Under the pieces are notes generated by a model. That model did no database searches. It was given only the letters and a program-made list of their open reading frames with translations, and was not told where the DNA came from. This document shows positions 15,551 to 23,931 of a stretch of 64,000 nt of DNA, one piece after another. This stretch comes from Bacillus sp. MUM 116 (GTDB lineage: Bacteria > Bacillota > Bacilli > Bacillales > Cytobacillaceae). Each line of letters opens with the position of its first letter. The stretch's first letter is position 1. The translations under genes were made by a program, and so were the position numbers. The stretch covers positions 1-64,000 of the forward strand of contig NZ_MLYR01000034.1 in NCBI RefSeq assembly GCF_001866655.1, in the 5' to 3' direction.

Positions 15551-15580
15551 AAAAAAGCCGCTCTACAATCGCGGCTTTTT
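15551..15580 (-). terminator. Terminator of msrA-msrB
   Basis: AAAAGCCGC and GCGGCTTTTTT pair around TCTACAATC directly after the msrB stop, with a T-run on the minus strand. Confidence 0.85.
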
Positions 15581-16012
15581 TCACTTATTAAATAAACTTG
15601 TAAATTCTCCGTACCCTTCCTCTTCAAGTTTCTCTTTCGGAATAAACCGTAACGAAGCAGAGTTTATGCAGTAGCGTAAACCTGTTGGTCCCGGACCGTC
15701 GTTAAAAACATGGCCTAGATGGGAATCCGCCGTTTTACTGCGCACTTCTGTCCGAATCATAAAATGGCTGTAATCTTCTTTTTCTACAACCTCTTCCGCT
15801 TCAATCGACTTTGTAAAGCTTGGCCAGCCGCAACCGGCATCAAATTTATCGAGCGAGCTGAACAATGGTTTCCCGGAAACAATATCTACATAAATGCCCT
15901 CCCGATTCTCATTATAATATTCATTTCGAAAAGGGGGCTCTGTTGCATTATTTTGCGTCACTTCATATTGGATGGGTGACAGCCTCTTTTTTAACTCGCC
16001 CTTATTTACCAT
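15581..16012 (-). CDS. msrB: Peptide-methionine (R)-S-oxide reductase
   Basis: The 143-residue MsrB reduces the R epimer of methionine sulfoxide in proteins using thioredoxin. Visible motifs are CGWPSF near residue 60, [14 protein letters not shown], and the catalytic cysteine in [12 protein letters not shown]. The two CxxC zinc pairs of many MsrB enzymes are absent, as in B. subtilis YppQ. GGAGGG six bases before ATG 16012 sets the start; an in-frame upstream start at 16048 is not supported. It overlaps the msrA end by 11 bases, so the two repair enzymes for both epimers are translated together. Confidence 0.94.
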   Translation of the reverse strand: MVNKGELKKRLSPIQYEVTQNNATEPPFRNEYYNENREGIYVDIVSGKPLFSSLDKFDAGCGWPSFTKSIEAEEVVEKEDYSHFMIRTEVRSKTADSHLGHVFNDGPGPTGLRYCINSASLRFIPKEKLEEEGYGEFTSLFNK

Positions 16013-16568
16013 CTTTATCCCTCCAATGTCTTTCAATAAAGCCCGCACGGCCTGAACCTACATGATAGGATTCATAGTGGTCGCGGTTTTTCATATAATA
16101 CTGCTGGTGATAGTCCTCTGCAGGATAAAAAGGTTTAGCCGGTAAAATTGGCGTTACAATCGGTTTGGAAAACCTGCCGCTTTCCTGTAATTTTTGTTTT
16201 GACTCTTCCGCGAGTGCTTTTTGTGTGTCACTATGATGAAAAATAGCCGTTTGATAGGATTGACCGCGATCGTAAAATTGTCCTCCAGGATCGGTTGGAT
16301 CAATTTGTTGCCAATACAATTCAAGCAATTTTTCATATGGAAAAATATTCGGATCAAAAGTAATTTGGACGGCTTCATAATGCCCGGTTGTATCAGTACA
16401 AACCTGTTGATACGTTGGGTTTTCCACCGTACCGCCTGTATAGCCGGAAATCACACTTTTAATACCGGGCTGCTCATCAAATGGCTTGACCATGCACCAA
16501 AAACAGCCGCCGGCAAAGGTTGCTAATTGCTCTGCTCCTTCCAAACTGCTCACCTCACAAGTAATCAT
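16002..16568 (-). CDS. msrA: Peptide-methionine (S)-S-oxide reductase
   Basis: MsrA reduces the S epimer of methionine sulfoxide. The active-site GCFWC (about residues 21-25 from ATG 16568) is intact, with the following [17 protein letters not shown] and [15 protein letters not shown] segments. Length is about 188 residues, usual for the family. The start is uncertain: ATG 16568 lacks a good ribosome site, while a TTG in the segment before GAEQLATF has GAGGTG six bases upstream. The 16649 extension is not supported. First gene of the msrA-msrB pair. Confidence 0.92.
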   Translation of the reverse strand: MITCEVSSLEGAEQLATFAGGCFWCMVKPFDEQPGIKSVISGYTGGTVENPTYQQVCTDTTGHYEAVQITFDPNIFPYEKLLELYWQQIDPTDPGGQFYDRGQSYQTAIFHHSDTQKALAEESKQKLQESGRFSKPIVTPILPAKPFYPAEDYHQQYYMKNRDHYESYHVGSGRAGFIERHWRDKDGK

Positions 16569-16716
16569 CTTGACCCAAGTATACCGAATGTAATTCAAAA
16601 AATAAAATAACCTGATTGCCCTAAAGGGAACATGCAAATAAAAATCCATTCTAGAGACACCTACCCATTCCCGGCTGAATATTGTACTAGTAAATTAGAG
16701 AATAGGAGCGAGCAGT

Positions 16717-17469
16717 ATGTCCGAAAATCGAACTCATTCTGATTATCTTCAAAGGGCGGCCATGTATGATACACTCTCCCAATTTTATAAATACTCGAAC
16801 CCTGATCTGCATATGCAGTTCTACTTAAAACATATGAAATATATTAATAAGGCATTCAATATGATGCGGATCCACTCTCAGCAAATGCAGGCAGAGTCAA
16901 AAATCCGTATTCTAAACACCTCACCTGATGCCCCTAATTTGGACATTTATATCAACGGGAAGCGGGTGGTAAGAGACCTAAGTTTTAAAGAAGCAGCTCA
17001 AGCACTGACCATAAGACCTGGTAAATATCATGTCGATATCTATCCTGCTGGTAATATGGTGGATAGTGTCTTAAATAAAAAAATCACGATTGAACCTGGA
17101 AAATCGTACACATGGGCCGTTATTGATCCAAGCAAAAAAATGCGTCTTCTCGTATATCTAAATCAGCCGGAAGTACCGATGAATGAAGCAAAGGTACGCT
17201 TTATCCACCTTTCGCCGGATACTCATGCCTTGGACGTTGCTGTAAAAGACCGCGATGTTATTTTTCCAAAGGTAGCCTATAAGCAAGCCACAGAATACCT
17301 GGCATTATCCCCGATGACAGTAGATCTTGAAGCTAGGGAAGCAGGTACAAAAAATGTAATACTTCCAATGCCAAATTCGCATTTTAAAGCAAATGAAGTC
17401 TACACGGTTTTCTTTGTCGGTTTATCCAAAGGAAATCCGGAGCTGCAATCGATTATTATCAAAGAATAA
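16717..17469 (+). CDS. DUF4397 domain protein
   Basis: The 250-residue protein has two tandem DUF4397 units, seen as repeated beta-rich segments: IRILNTSPDAPNLDIYINGK (about 65-84) and VRFIHLSPDTHALDVAVKDR (about 162-181). The N-terminal 60 residues are polar, helical, and rich in Tyr, His and Met. No signal peptide is visible, although many relatives are surface or spore proteins. Start ATG 16717 has AGGAGC at good spacing. It stands alone, divergent from msrA and followed by its own terminator. Function is unknown; relatives bearing this domain are often in the envelope or spore crust. Confidence 0.85.
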   Translation: MSENRTHSDYLQRAAMYDTLSQFYKYSNPDLHMQFYLKHMKYINKAFNMMRIHSQQMQAESKIRILNTSPDAPNLDIYINGKRVVRDLSFKEAAQALTIRPGKYHVDIYPAGNMVDSVLNKKITIEPGKSYTWAVIDPSKKMRLLVYLNQPEVPMNEAKVRFIHLSPDTHALDVAVKDRDVIFPKVAYKQATEYLALSPMTVDLEAREAGTKNVILPMPNSHFKANEVYTVFFVGLSKGNPELQSIIIKE

Positions 17470-17473
17470 GCGA

Positions 17474-17496
17474 AGACTGAGTTGAAATCTCAGTCT
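17474..17496 (+). terminator. Intrinsic terminator
   Basis: AGACTGAG and CTCAGTCT pair around TTGAAAT, followed by TTTTT. Confidence 0.88.
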
Positions 17497-17576
17497 TTTT
17501 TCCGCTTGACTTCCAGCATACAAAACCCAATAATCATGATAGAATTTGAAACAAGAGAGAAGAGAGGAGCATTACG

Positions 17577-18941
17577 ATGCAACTTCCCTCCGGATTCATT
17601 CGGAAGTTTACGGATTTACTGGAAGAGGAATCCAAAGATTTTTTCCATACATATGAAGAAAGCAAAATGAGCGGACTGCGGTTAAATCAGCTTAAAATAT
17701 CTGAAGAGGAATGGGCGCAAAAATCACCATTTACATTAAAAAAAATTCCTTTTGTCCCTAATGGTTATTATTATGATTCTGAGATAGGCCAGCCGGGAAA
17801 ACATCCCTATCATGCGGCAGGTCTATATTATATCCAAGAACCAAGTGCCATGTTTGTTGCGGAACAGCTTGCACCAACACCGGGCGAAAAGGTTCTTGAT
17901 TTATGTGCTGCTCCCGGGGGAAAATCGACGCAGCTTGCAGGGAAAATGGCACAAAGGGGCATCCTTGTTGCTAACGAAATTAATTCCAAACGGGCAAAAG
18001 CCTTGTCAGAAAACATCGAACGATTAGGAATATCCAATGTTTTGGTTACCAATGAAACTCCGGAACGACTTGCCGAACGGTTTCAAGGCTATTTCGATAA
18101 AATTCTTGTCGACGCCCCCTGTTCAGGTGAAGGAATGTTCCGCAAGGATGTGGAAGCAATTGCTTTTTGGAGTGAGGCCCATGTTGAAGCATGCGCGAAA
18201 CAGCAAAAAAATATTCTTGATTCTGCCTATAGCATGCTAAAAGATGGCGGCATCCTTGTCTATTCAACATGCACTTTTTCACCGGAAGAAAACGAACAAA
18301 CCATTGAGTATTTTTTAAAAAAATATCCCGATTTAGAGTTGTTGCCCATTGAGAAAACAAACGGAATCCAAAAAGGCCGGCCTGAATGGTCCAACAGCAA
18401 TCTAAACGAGCTTGAAAAAACAGCACGGCTATGGCCGCAACATTTAAGAGGAGAAGGCCATTTCGTCGCAAAGATTCGTAAAACATCTGTGCCGGCCCCT
18501 TCTAGAATAAAAGAAATGGCCTCGAACGCCAACAGGACACAGCTAAAGGATTTTTATGAGTTTTCCAATCAAACCATCGATGGAAAAACAATTGATCACT
18601 TCTATTTATTTAATCAACAGCTTTATGCACTGCCAGACCAATGTCCAAATTTCCAAGGGTTAAAAATCCTGAGAGCCGGGCTTCATCTTGGCGAATTAAA
18701 GAAAAACAGGTTTGAACCGAATCATGCACTTGCATTGGGATTAAAGGCAAACGAGGCGAAGCACTGCTTTACATTAAAAGATGACGAGTGGTTGCATTAT
18801 CTAAAAGGAGAAACATTAACAACGGGAAATGACCGTGGCTGGATGCTCCTCACCATCGATGGCTACCCACTCGGCTGGGGAAAAGAAGCAAAAGGGATTT
18901 TAAAGAATTTTTACCCAAAAGGGCTTAGAAATCAAGCATAA
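17577..18941 (+). CDS. rsmF: RsmF-type 16S rRNA (cytosine-C5) methyltransferase
   Basis: The 454-residue protein is a NOL1/NOP2/Sun family m5C rRNA methyltransferase. The SAM-binding motif is LDLCAAPGGKSTQLA (about 108-122), motif IV VDAPCSGEGMFRKD holds one catalytic Cys, and motif VI STCTFSPEENE holds the other. An RsmF-type C-terminal region (about 300-454) with a PUA-like end follows. GAGAGGAG seven bases before ATG 17577 supports the start. It modifies the small ribosomal subunit RNA. It is monocistronic, with a hairpin after it that is shared with the convergent ypmS. Confidence 0.93.
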   Translation: MQLPSGFIRKFTDLLEEESKDFFHTYEESKMSGLRLNQLKISEEEWAQKSPFTLKKIPFVPNGYYYDSEIGQPGKHPYHAAGLYYIQEPSAMFVAEQLAPTPGEKVLDLCAAPGGKSTQLAGKMAQRGILVANEINSKRAKALSENIERLGISNVLVTNETPERLAERFQGYFDKILVDAPCSGEGMFRKDVEAIAFWSEAHVEACAKQQKNILDSAYSMLKDGGILVYSTCTFSPEENEQTIEYFLKKYPDLELLPIEKTNGIQKGRPEWSNSNLNELEKTARLWPQHLRGEGHFVAKIRKTSVPAPSRIKEMASNANRTQLKDFYEFSNQTIDGKTIDHFYLFNQQLYALPDQCPNFQGLKILRAGLHLGELKKNRFEPNHALALGLKANEAKHCFTLKDDEWLHYLKGETLTTGNDRGWMLLTIDGYPLGWGKEAKGILKNFYPKGLRNQA

Positions 18942-18948
18942 CAAAACA

Positions 18949-18974
18949 GGGTGCTTAACATGAATAAGGCACCC
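18949..18974. terminator. Terminator between rsmF and ypmS
   Basis: GGGTGC plus TTA pairs with TAA plus GCACCC. A-rich and T-rich flanks suit both directions. Confidence 0.7.
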
Positions 18975-18977
18975 ATT

Positions 18978-19556
18978 TTAATCTACTGGAACTAATATAA
19001 TGAAGGAAATATCATCCTTTTTCAAATCAAACTTTTCTGTTTTAATTTTCAAGTCACTTTTCAGCTTTAATTGCTGCATATGGACGTAAACTAGTTTATT
19101 TTCCGGTTGGAGGTCAACCCCTTTTGGCAGCTTATAGTTTTCATCAATGAATTTTAGGACATAGGATTCAGGCAAATTTAAGTTTCCAATTTTAATCGAT
19201 TTTTGCTGTAGAACTAAATCACCATTTGCCAATGCTTTCGGAATAAAAGACATTTTTAAATTAAGCTGTTCACTAAAAAACGGGATGGTTCCATAAAGCT
19301 CGACTTCATTCCCTAAAAGAACCTGATAAGCAATTGGTGAACCAGCCGTTTCTTTTTGCAAGTAATGGTTGATTAGCCGATTCAAATCCTGCTTATTTGA
19401 ACGAATCCGAAAGGAAACAAACTCTCCATTTTGCCCTTTCTCAAGGCTTTTCATCTTTTGCGTTGACGGTGACAAAAGTAAGCCAAGTATGATGATGACA
19501 ACTAAAAGGTCAATCCCTAATAAAAGCAGGAATCCCCTTCTCCATTTGTTTTTCAT
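18978..19556 (-). CDS. ypmS: YpmS family membrane-anchored protein
   Basis: The 192-residue protein has a single N-terminal membrane anchor (about residues 9-28, GFLLLLGIDLLVVIIILGLL) and an extracytoplasmic beta-rich domain of the DUF2140/YpmS family. The usual length is about 185-190. It lies 6 bases after ypmR on the same strand, and ypmS-ypmR-ypmQ neighbours are conserved in Bacillus. Function is unknown. The position beside a GDSL lipoprotein suggests a role at the cell surface. Confidence 0.88.
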   Translation of the reverse strand: MKNKWRRGFLLLLGIDLLVVIIILGLLLSPSTQKMKSLEKGQNGEFVSFRIRSNKQDLNRLINHYLQKETAGSPIAYQVLLGNEVELYGTIPFFSEQLNLKMSFIPKALANGDLVLQQKSIKIGNLNLPESYVLKFIDENYKLPKGVDLQPENKLVYVHMQQLKLKSDLKIKTEKFDLKKDDISFIILVPVD

Positions 19557-19562
19557 ATATAA

Positions 19563-20387
19563 CTAATTCTCCTCTTTGCTGACCATAAACGAATTTCTAT
19601 CCAGATCAGGAAGTGCGCGTTCTTCCAATGTTTGGTTAAGCCTTTGTGCAATTAATTTATATCCTTTATCATTTGGATGAAAATTATCCTTAAATAAAAG
19701 GTTTTCTGAATCATTTTTAAACAAGTCTTCGATATGGACAAAATAACCATTTGGATAATTAGCCATTACTGCTTGACCGGCATGATTCCACTCACTCACA
19801 ATTTGATTCAGTTCCTTCATATTTGCAAACCATTTCAAAAATGGATTATACAAGCCGACCAGCACGATAGCGGCATTAGGTTTTTCTTTTGTTATTGTCT
19901 CCATTATTTGTGTCAAATGAACAATATATTCCTCTTTTCCCCTTGTAAAATCAGAAAATTTTAAGTCCATAATATTGTCTCTGAGCACTTTTACTATGTC
20001 ATTTCCGCCGATGGTCAAAATCACTAAGTCTGCATTAGAAATTGCTGACTTCAATTCAGGTTGTTCCAGCCGTTTCAATAATTGTGTTGTCCGATTTCCC
20101 TTTACACCAAAATTATAAAATTCCGCTTCTTTTATACCCTTTTCATTTTCAAGCATTTTTTTTAGATAGGGTAAATAGCCGCCTTTATTGGTACTATCTC
20201 CAACACCCTCTGTCAGGGAATCTCCGGCAGATACGATTATTAATTTTCGGGGAATAAAGTCAGCAGGTGCCTGACTTAAAGTCAGTTTGGCAATCTTTTT
20301 ATAGGAGTGAAACCTCATATGATTTGATGAAGCACAGGAACAAAGAACAATCGAGGAAAGAATTAGAAAAGTGAAAAACTTTCTCAA
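19563..20387 (-). CDS. ypmR: SGNH/GDSL-type lipoprotein hydrolase (YpmR-like)
   Basis: The 274-residue protein begins with a lipoprotein signal peptide whose lipobox LCSC places the lipidated Cys at about residue 18. The mature part is an SGNH esterase: block I SAGDSLTEGVGD with the nucleophile Ser, block III TIGGNDIV, and block V DNFHPN with the catalytic His. It would hydrolyse an ester or acyl group at the outer membrane face. Start is TTG 20387 with AGGTG eight bases upstream. It is followed closely by ypmS. Substrate unknown. Confidence 0.9.
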   Translation of the reverse strand: MRKFFTFLILSSIVLCSCASSNHMRFHSYKKIAKLTLSQAPADFIPRKLIIVSAGDSLTEGVGDSTNKGGYLPYLKKMLENEKGIKEAEFYNFGVKGNRTTQLLKRLEQPELKSAISNADLVILTIGGNDIVKVLRDNIMDLKFSDFTRGKEEYIVHLTQIMETITKEKPNAAIVLVGLYNPFLKWFANMKELNQIVSEWNHAGQAVMANYPNGYFVHIEDLFKNDSENLLFKDNFHPNDKGYKLIAQRLNQTLEERALPDLDRNSFMVSKEEN

Positions 20388-20522
20388 TGAACTTTCACCT
20401 TCCTTTCAAACTATAAATATTATAACATGTGAAAAAACATTCAAAGCAAATATACAAAAACTAACAAGCTATTTTATAAAAACGTTTCCAAATTAGCAGC
20501 AGCCCATTTCAAAGTGTAAAAA

Positions 20523-20546
20523 AATAGACCCGATTATAGGTCTATT
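20523..20546 (-). terminator. Terminator of sco
   Basis: AATAGACC and GGTCTATT pair around eight bases, overlapping the sco stop; TTTTTT follows on the minus strand. Confidence 0.8.
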
Positions 20547-21120
20547 GCAATGCTTGAATATCTTTGATAATTTCATCATATGGAACTTCTTTAAATCCGT
20601 TATAGGATTTTTTTATATTTCCGTCCTGATCGACTAAATAGATCGAAGTACCATGAATAACTTGGTTCCCCTCTTCCGGCTTTTTGACCAGGGCTTTATA
20701 GTTTTTCAAGGCAAAATTTTCGATAAAAGACTGGGAATAACCGGTTAAGAATGTCCAATTTTTAAAGTCAATTTGATATTGGTTAGCAAACGCAGTCAAC
20801 TTTTTTGGTGTATCTACTGTTGGATCCACACTAAAGGAAACCAACTCGACGTTTTTCAATCCAGCATCCTTTACTTTTTGTTGGAGCTTTTTCATGTTGG
20901 CCGTCATCGGCGGACAGATATCGACACAGCTGGTAAAAATAAAATCGGAAATCCAGACCTTCCCTTTTAAATCCTTCACCTTAAATGGCTTACCCGCTTG
21001 TGTTGTGGCTGAAAAATCTTGTATTGGCCAATTCACAGCATTTTTGATTTCCTTTTTTCCACATGCTGACAAAATCAATGTACATAATAACAGAAATGTC
21101 AACCAAAACCGAACTTTCAT
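20542..21120 (-). CDS. ypmQ: SCO1/SenC-type copper chaperone lipoprotein (YpmQ/BsSco)
   Basis: The protein of about 192 residues has a lipoprotein signal ending in LSACGKK and a thioredoxin fold. The copper-binding CVDIC motif and a distal His in VIHGTSIY match the SCO family, which assembles the CuA centre of cytochrome c oxidase subunit II. The frame is open up to 21225, but ATG 21120 starts the signal peptide and follows GGGTGAT, so it is preferred. Located on the outer face of the membrane. The ypm gene context agrees with B. subtilis ypmQ. Confidence 0.92.
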   Translation of the reverse strand: MKVRFWLTFLLLCTLILSACGKKEIKNAVNWPIQDFSATTQAGKPFKVKDLKGKVWISDFIFTSCVDICPPMTANMKKLQQKVKDAGLKNVELVSFSVDPTVDTPKKLTAFANQYQIDFKNWTFLTGYSQSFIENFALKNYKALVKKPEEGNQVIHGTSIYLVDQDGNIKKSYNGFKEVPYDEIIKDIQALQ

Positions 21121-21326
21121 GATATCACCCATAACTATTTTCTTTTTCATTCCGAGAATAGTGTAACAAAGTTTTGAAAAAGAAGAAAGTAAATGAATAT
21201 TAATCAATAACGCCTGTCTTAACAATTGTATTTTTCACGTGGATATCAAAAGTGGCCTGTTTAAATAATCGTCTCCATTCTGGCCTTTGTAAGCGGCTTC
21301 CCTCTTATATGTGTTTCATATTCATT

Positions 21327-22307
21327 TCAGGGTTTTTCTTTATATGTTGCAAGCCGCAATATCCATTCAAGCGGCCCGTATCGATAGAAATGCAGCCAAA
21401 CTGCACTGAATACCAACTGTATGATGTAGATGATTATACAGATGTAAAGGGTTTGAAAATAGGAAATTTTCCAATATAGATTGATTGCATTACCGGCAAT
21501 TAAAATGAAGGCGGTTTGCGAGACATAATTGGTGAGTGACATCCGCCCATAGCTTTTTAGAGGGAGCAATAATTTTTGAAAAAATCTTTGTTGCAAAAGT
21601 AAAATCAGTGTCCCGACATAAAAAGCCGAAAGAATCGGCCCAATCATGATTCCAATAATTAAAAACTGATTTGATTGAAAAGGGTTGAATGGTTTTGCAG
21701 GAACATGTTGATATTGAAACAAGAGACCTAGGGTACCCAAAATAAAGACTAACCCTGTAAAAATAGCAATTTGTCTTCTTTTCTGTTTGATTTCTTCAAA
21801 TATTCGATATTGCCCCACAGCAAGACCCAATAACATTAACGGCAGGGTCATAAAAATTTTCATAGTGAATAAAGCAAAAAGGATTAACAACAAAATCCCC
21901 ATTACCAGATTCAGCTCTTTTTTTACTTTATAAAAAGGTAATAGTATCAAACCGCAGCTTGCATAAACGGTGAGGGCTTCCCCTGGCTGAAAAAGAAAAT
22001 GGACAAATCCAAAGATAAAGATCACAATGATTCTGCGTAAAAAAAGAACCGGCGCATTTTTTCCCTTCTCCTCAGCCTTCGTTAAAAAAATATACATTCC
22101 CACACCAAATAAAAAGGAAAAAATCGGGTAAAATCGCCCTTCAACAAAAAGGAACAAAAACCTTTGATAAGTGGCATCAGGCGTATCGAGAAGCGGTTTT
22201 CTCGCAGAAAGCAGTGCAAGGATGTTAACAAGGATAATTCCTAAAAGGGCAAAACCTCTTAAGTAATCAAGTGTATCAATACGTTCATTTTGTTGATAGG
22301 CTTTCAT
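21327..22307 (-). CDS. DUF418 family multi-pass membrane protein
   Basis: The protein of about 326 residues has around eight or nine hydrophobic helices and begins with the heparan-alpha-glucosaminide acetyltransferase-like signature RIDTLDYLRGFALLGIILVN, the hallmark of DUF418/DUF1624 proteins. The C-terminal DUF418 part includes YGRMSLTNYVSQ and ends near RYGPLEWILR. Start ATG 22307 lies eight bases after GAGGA; ATG 22316 is too close. Function is unknown, possibly transfer of acyl groups across the membrane. The 206 bases between it and sco hold no recognisable feature. Confidence 0.87.
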   Translation of the reverse strand: MKAYQQNERIDTLDYLRGFALLGIILVNILALLSARKPLLDTPDATYQRFLFLFVEGRFYPIFSFLFGVGMYIFLTKAEEKGKNAPVLFLRRIIVIFIFGFVHFLFQPGEALTVYASCGLILLPFYKVKKELNLVMGILLLILFALFTMKIFMTLPLMLLGLAVGQYRIFEEIKQKRRQIAIFTGLVFILGTLGLLFQYQHVPAKPFNPFQSNQFLIIGIMIGPILSAFYVGTLILLLQQRFFQKLLLPLKSYGRMSLTNYVSQTAFILIAGNAINLYWKISYFQTLYICIIIYIIQLVFSAVWLHFYRYGPLEWILRLATYKEKP

Positions 22308-22329
22308 AAAATACATCCTCTATAAAAAC

Positions 22330-22351
22330 GGATGGTGTTGCAGCACCATCC
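22330..22351 (-). terminator. Terminator of degV (first copy)
   Basis: GGATGGTG and CACCATCC pair around TTGCAG, with TTTTTATA on the minus-strand side. Confidence 0.8.
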
Positions 22352-22364
22352 AATTTATCATTCA

Positions 22365-23207
22365 TTATTCATAGTAATACATTAAAGCAAGGGCACCTGG
22401 GCCGGTATGTGTGCTAACAGTTGGATTGGTATAATCAATTTCCACATCTTGAAAGCCGGTCATTTCGGCAATACTTTCTTTTATTTTAGCTGCAAGTCCA
22501 TGGGCCTCGGCATGAGCGATTCCGACTCGGCGAATGGTTTTTCCTTTTACGTCTTCAGCAAATTGTTTAGCAAAAAACTTAACCACCTGGGAGTAACTCC
22601 GTACCTTTGTTACCGGTGTGTATTCGGCTCCTTCAAGTGAAGCAATCGGTTTAATATTTAACAAGGAACCAATAAACGCTTTTCCTTTGCCAATCCTGCC
22701 GCCTTTTACAAGATTCTCTAACGTATCGACCATAATGTAAAGTTTAGTATGATTTTGGACTGTTTCCAGACGATTCAAAATTTCCTTCATGCTTTTTCCC
22801 TGTTGAGCCATCTCTGCGGCTTCTCTTACTTGGAAGGAAAGGGCTTTTGAAATAAACTTGGAATCTATAACGGTTACATTTGTTTTCGTCATCTGCGAAG
22901 CACTTTCCGCGGAACGGACGGTTCCGCTCATTTTGCCCGTCATGTGGATGGAAAGCACTTCATAGCCTTCTTTACCTAAACGGTCATAAACTTCAAGAAA
23001 GGCTCCTGTTGATGGCTGCGAACTTTTTGGCAGTTCTTCGGATTTATTCATATTTTTAATAAAATCAGCCGGATCTAATTCTACCCGGTCCAGGTATGTT
23101 TCTCCATTTATCGTAATAGCCAATGGCACAATCTCAATTTCAAGTTGATCGAGCATTTCTTGAGGCATGTCCATGGTTGAATCTGTTACAATTTTAATTT
23201 TACTCAT
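22365..23207 (-). CDS. DegV family fatty acid-binding protein
   Basis: The 280-residue DegV/FakB-type protein binds one fatty acid and presents it to a FakA kinase for phosphorylation and use in phospholipid synthesis. Signature segments are IVTDSTMDMP at the start, LPKSSQPSTGAFLEVYDRL, HMTGKMSGTVRSAESA with the carboxylate-binding Thr/Ser, and the end THTGPGALALMYY. A second DegV protein is encoded at 50769-51617; the two differ widely and may prefer different acyl chains. Start ATG 23207 follows GGGGAAGTGA. Confidence 0.93.
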   Translation of the reverse strand: MSKIKIVTDSTMDMPQEMLDQLEIEIVPLAITINGETYLDRVELDPADFIKNMNKSEELPKSSQPSTGAFLEVYDRLGKEGYEVLSIHMTGKMSGTVRSAESASQMTKTNVTVIDSKFISKALSFQVREAAEMAQQGKSMKEILNRLETVQNHTKLYIMVDTLENLVKGGRIGKGKAFIGSLLNIKPIASLEGAEYTPVTKVRSYSQVVKFFAKQFAEDVKGKTIRRVGIAHAEAHGLAAKIKESIAEMTGFQDVEIDYTNPTVSTHTGPGALALMYYYE

Positions 23208-23312
23208 TCAGTCACTTCCCCATTCCTACTGCTTTGATTATACAGTTTAGGGCTATTGAAGGGAATAAGATTCTCATTTTCTTTTAATGAAGTAGTTTTT
23301 TCCAAAATAAAA

Positions 23313-23334
23313 GAGCACCGGCAAGCCGGCGCTC
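23313..23334 (-). terminator. Terminator of ypmP
   Basis: GAGC-A-CCGGC pairs with GCCGG-C-GCTC around AA; TCTTTTATTTT follows on the minus strand. Confidence 0.82.
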
Positions 23335-23342
23335 GAAATCAA

Positions 23343-23594
23343 TTATGCATTGTTTTTTAATTCATCCACTTTAAATAGTTTTTCATAATCCGGCCACTTG
23401 ATGACCTTTTTCAGATACTCTCTAAAGGAGTAGCATTTTTTTGGGCTTGGCTCATTGTAGATGGACGTGATGAACGTCTGTAAACGGACTTGGATCATAA
23501 ATTTAAAAGGGCTATCTTTCTCCAATACAGGAATCTCCATGACTTTAACCTTCTGTCCAACAATTGTTTTGAACTCTAGGCTTTTTAATAACAA
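23343..23594 (-). CDS. ypmP: DUF2535 family protein YpmP
   Basis: This 83-residue protein begins LLLKSLEFK and matches the DUF2535 (YpmP) family in sequence style and length. AAGGA is eight bases before TTG 23594, giving exactly the family length; the TTG at 23603 lies on the ribosome site. It is cytosolic and has no known function. It precedes degV and the ypmQ-R-S genes as in B. subtilis. Confidence 0.85.
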   Translation of the reverse strand: MLLKSLEFKTIVGQKVKVMEIPVLEKDSPFKFMIQVRLQTFITSIYNEPSPKKCYSFREYLKKVIKWPDYEKLFKVDELKNNA

Positions 23595-23858
23595 AAATAT
23601 CAATCCTTTTTACCCGTTTGTTTATATTATACACCTTCCCAACCGCGAAATGTGTCTAATTGTGCCTGTACAGAAAAATATTTGTGAATTTTTTACTGGA
23701 AAGTGCTTGCGAAAAAATACATAACAAATCGTATATTGTTTTTCTGTTTTGAGTTAGTATGACAACAAAACAATATTTTTTATATTTAATTGGGCTATCT
23801 CCCGTCAGGTTTTTTCCGTTATTTTTCCAATTCATAAGCCAAAAGTATGGAAATTCAC

Positions 23859-23887
23859 TTGAAAAATAACTTAATAAAAATTAATAT
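23859..23887 (+). promoter_or_regulatory. Probable sigma-A promoter of the histidine kinase gene
   Basis: TTGAAA, 17 bases, then TAATAT, 44 bases upstream of ATG 23932, in a very AT-rich stretch. The rest of the 337-base gap 23595-23931 has only short loose AT-rich inverted repeats and no gene. Confidence 0.45.
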
Positions 23888-23931
23888 AATTATAATAGTA
23901 GATAAATCGAAAGGAACTGGGTAGAAAGAAA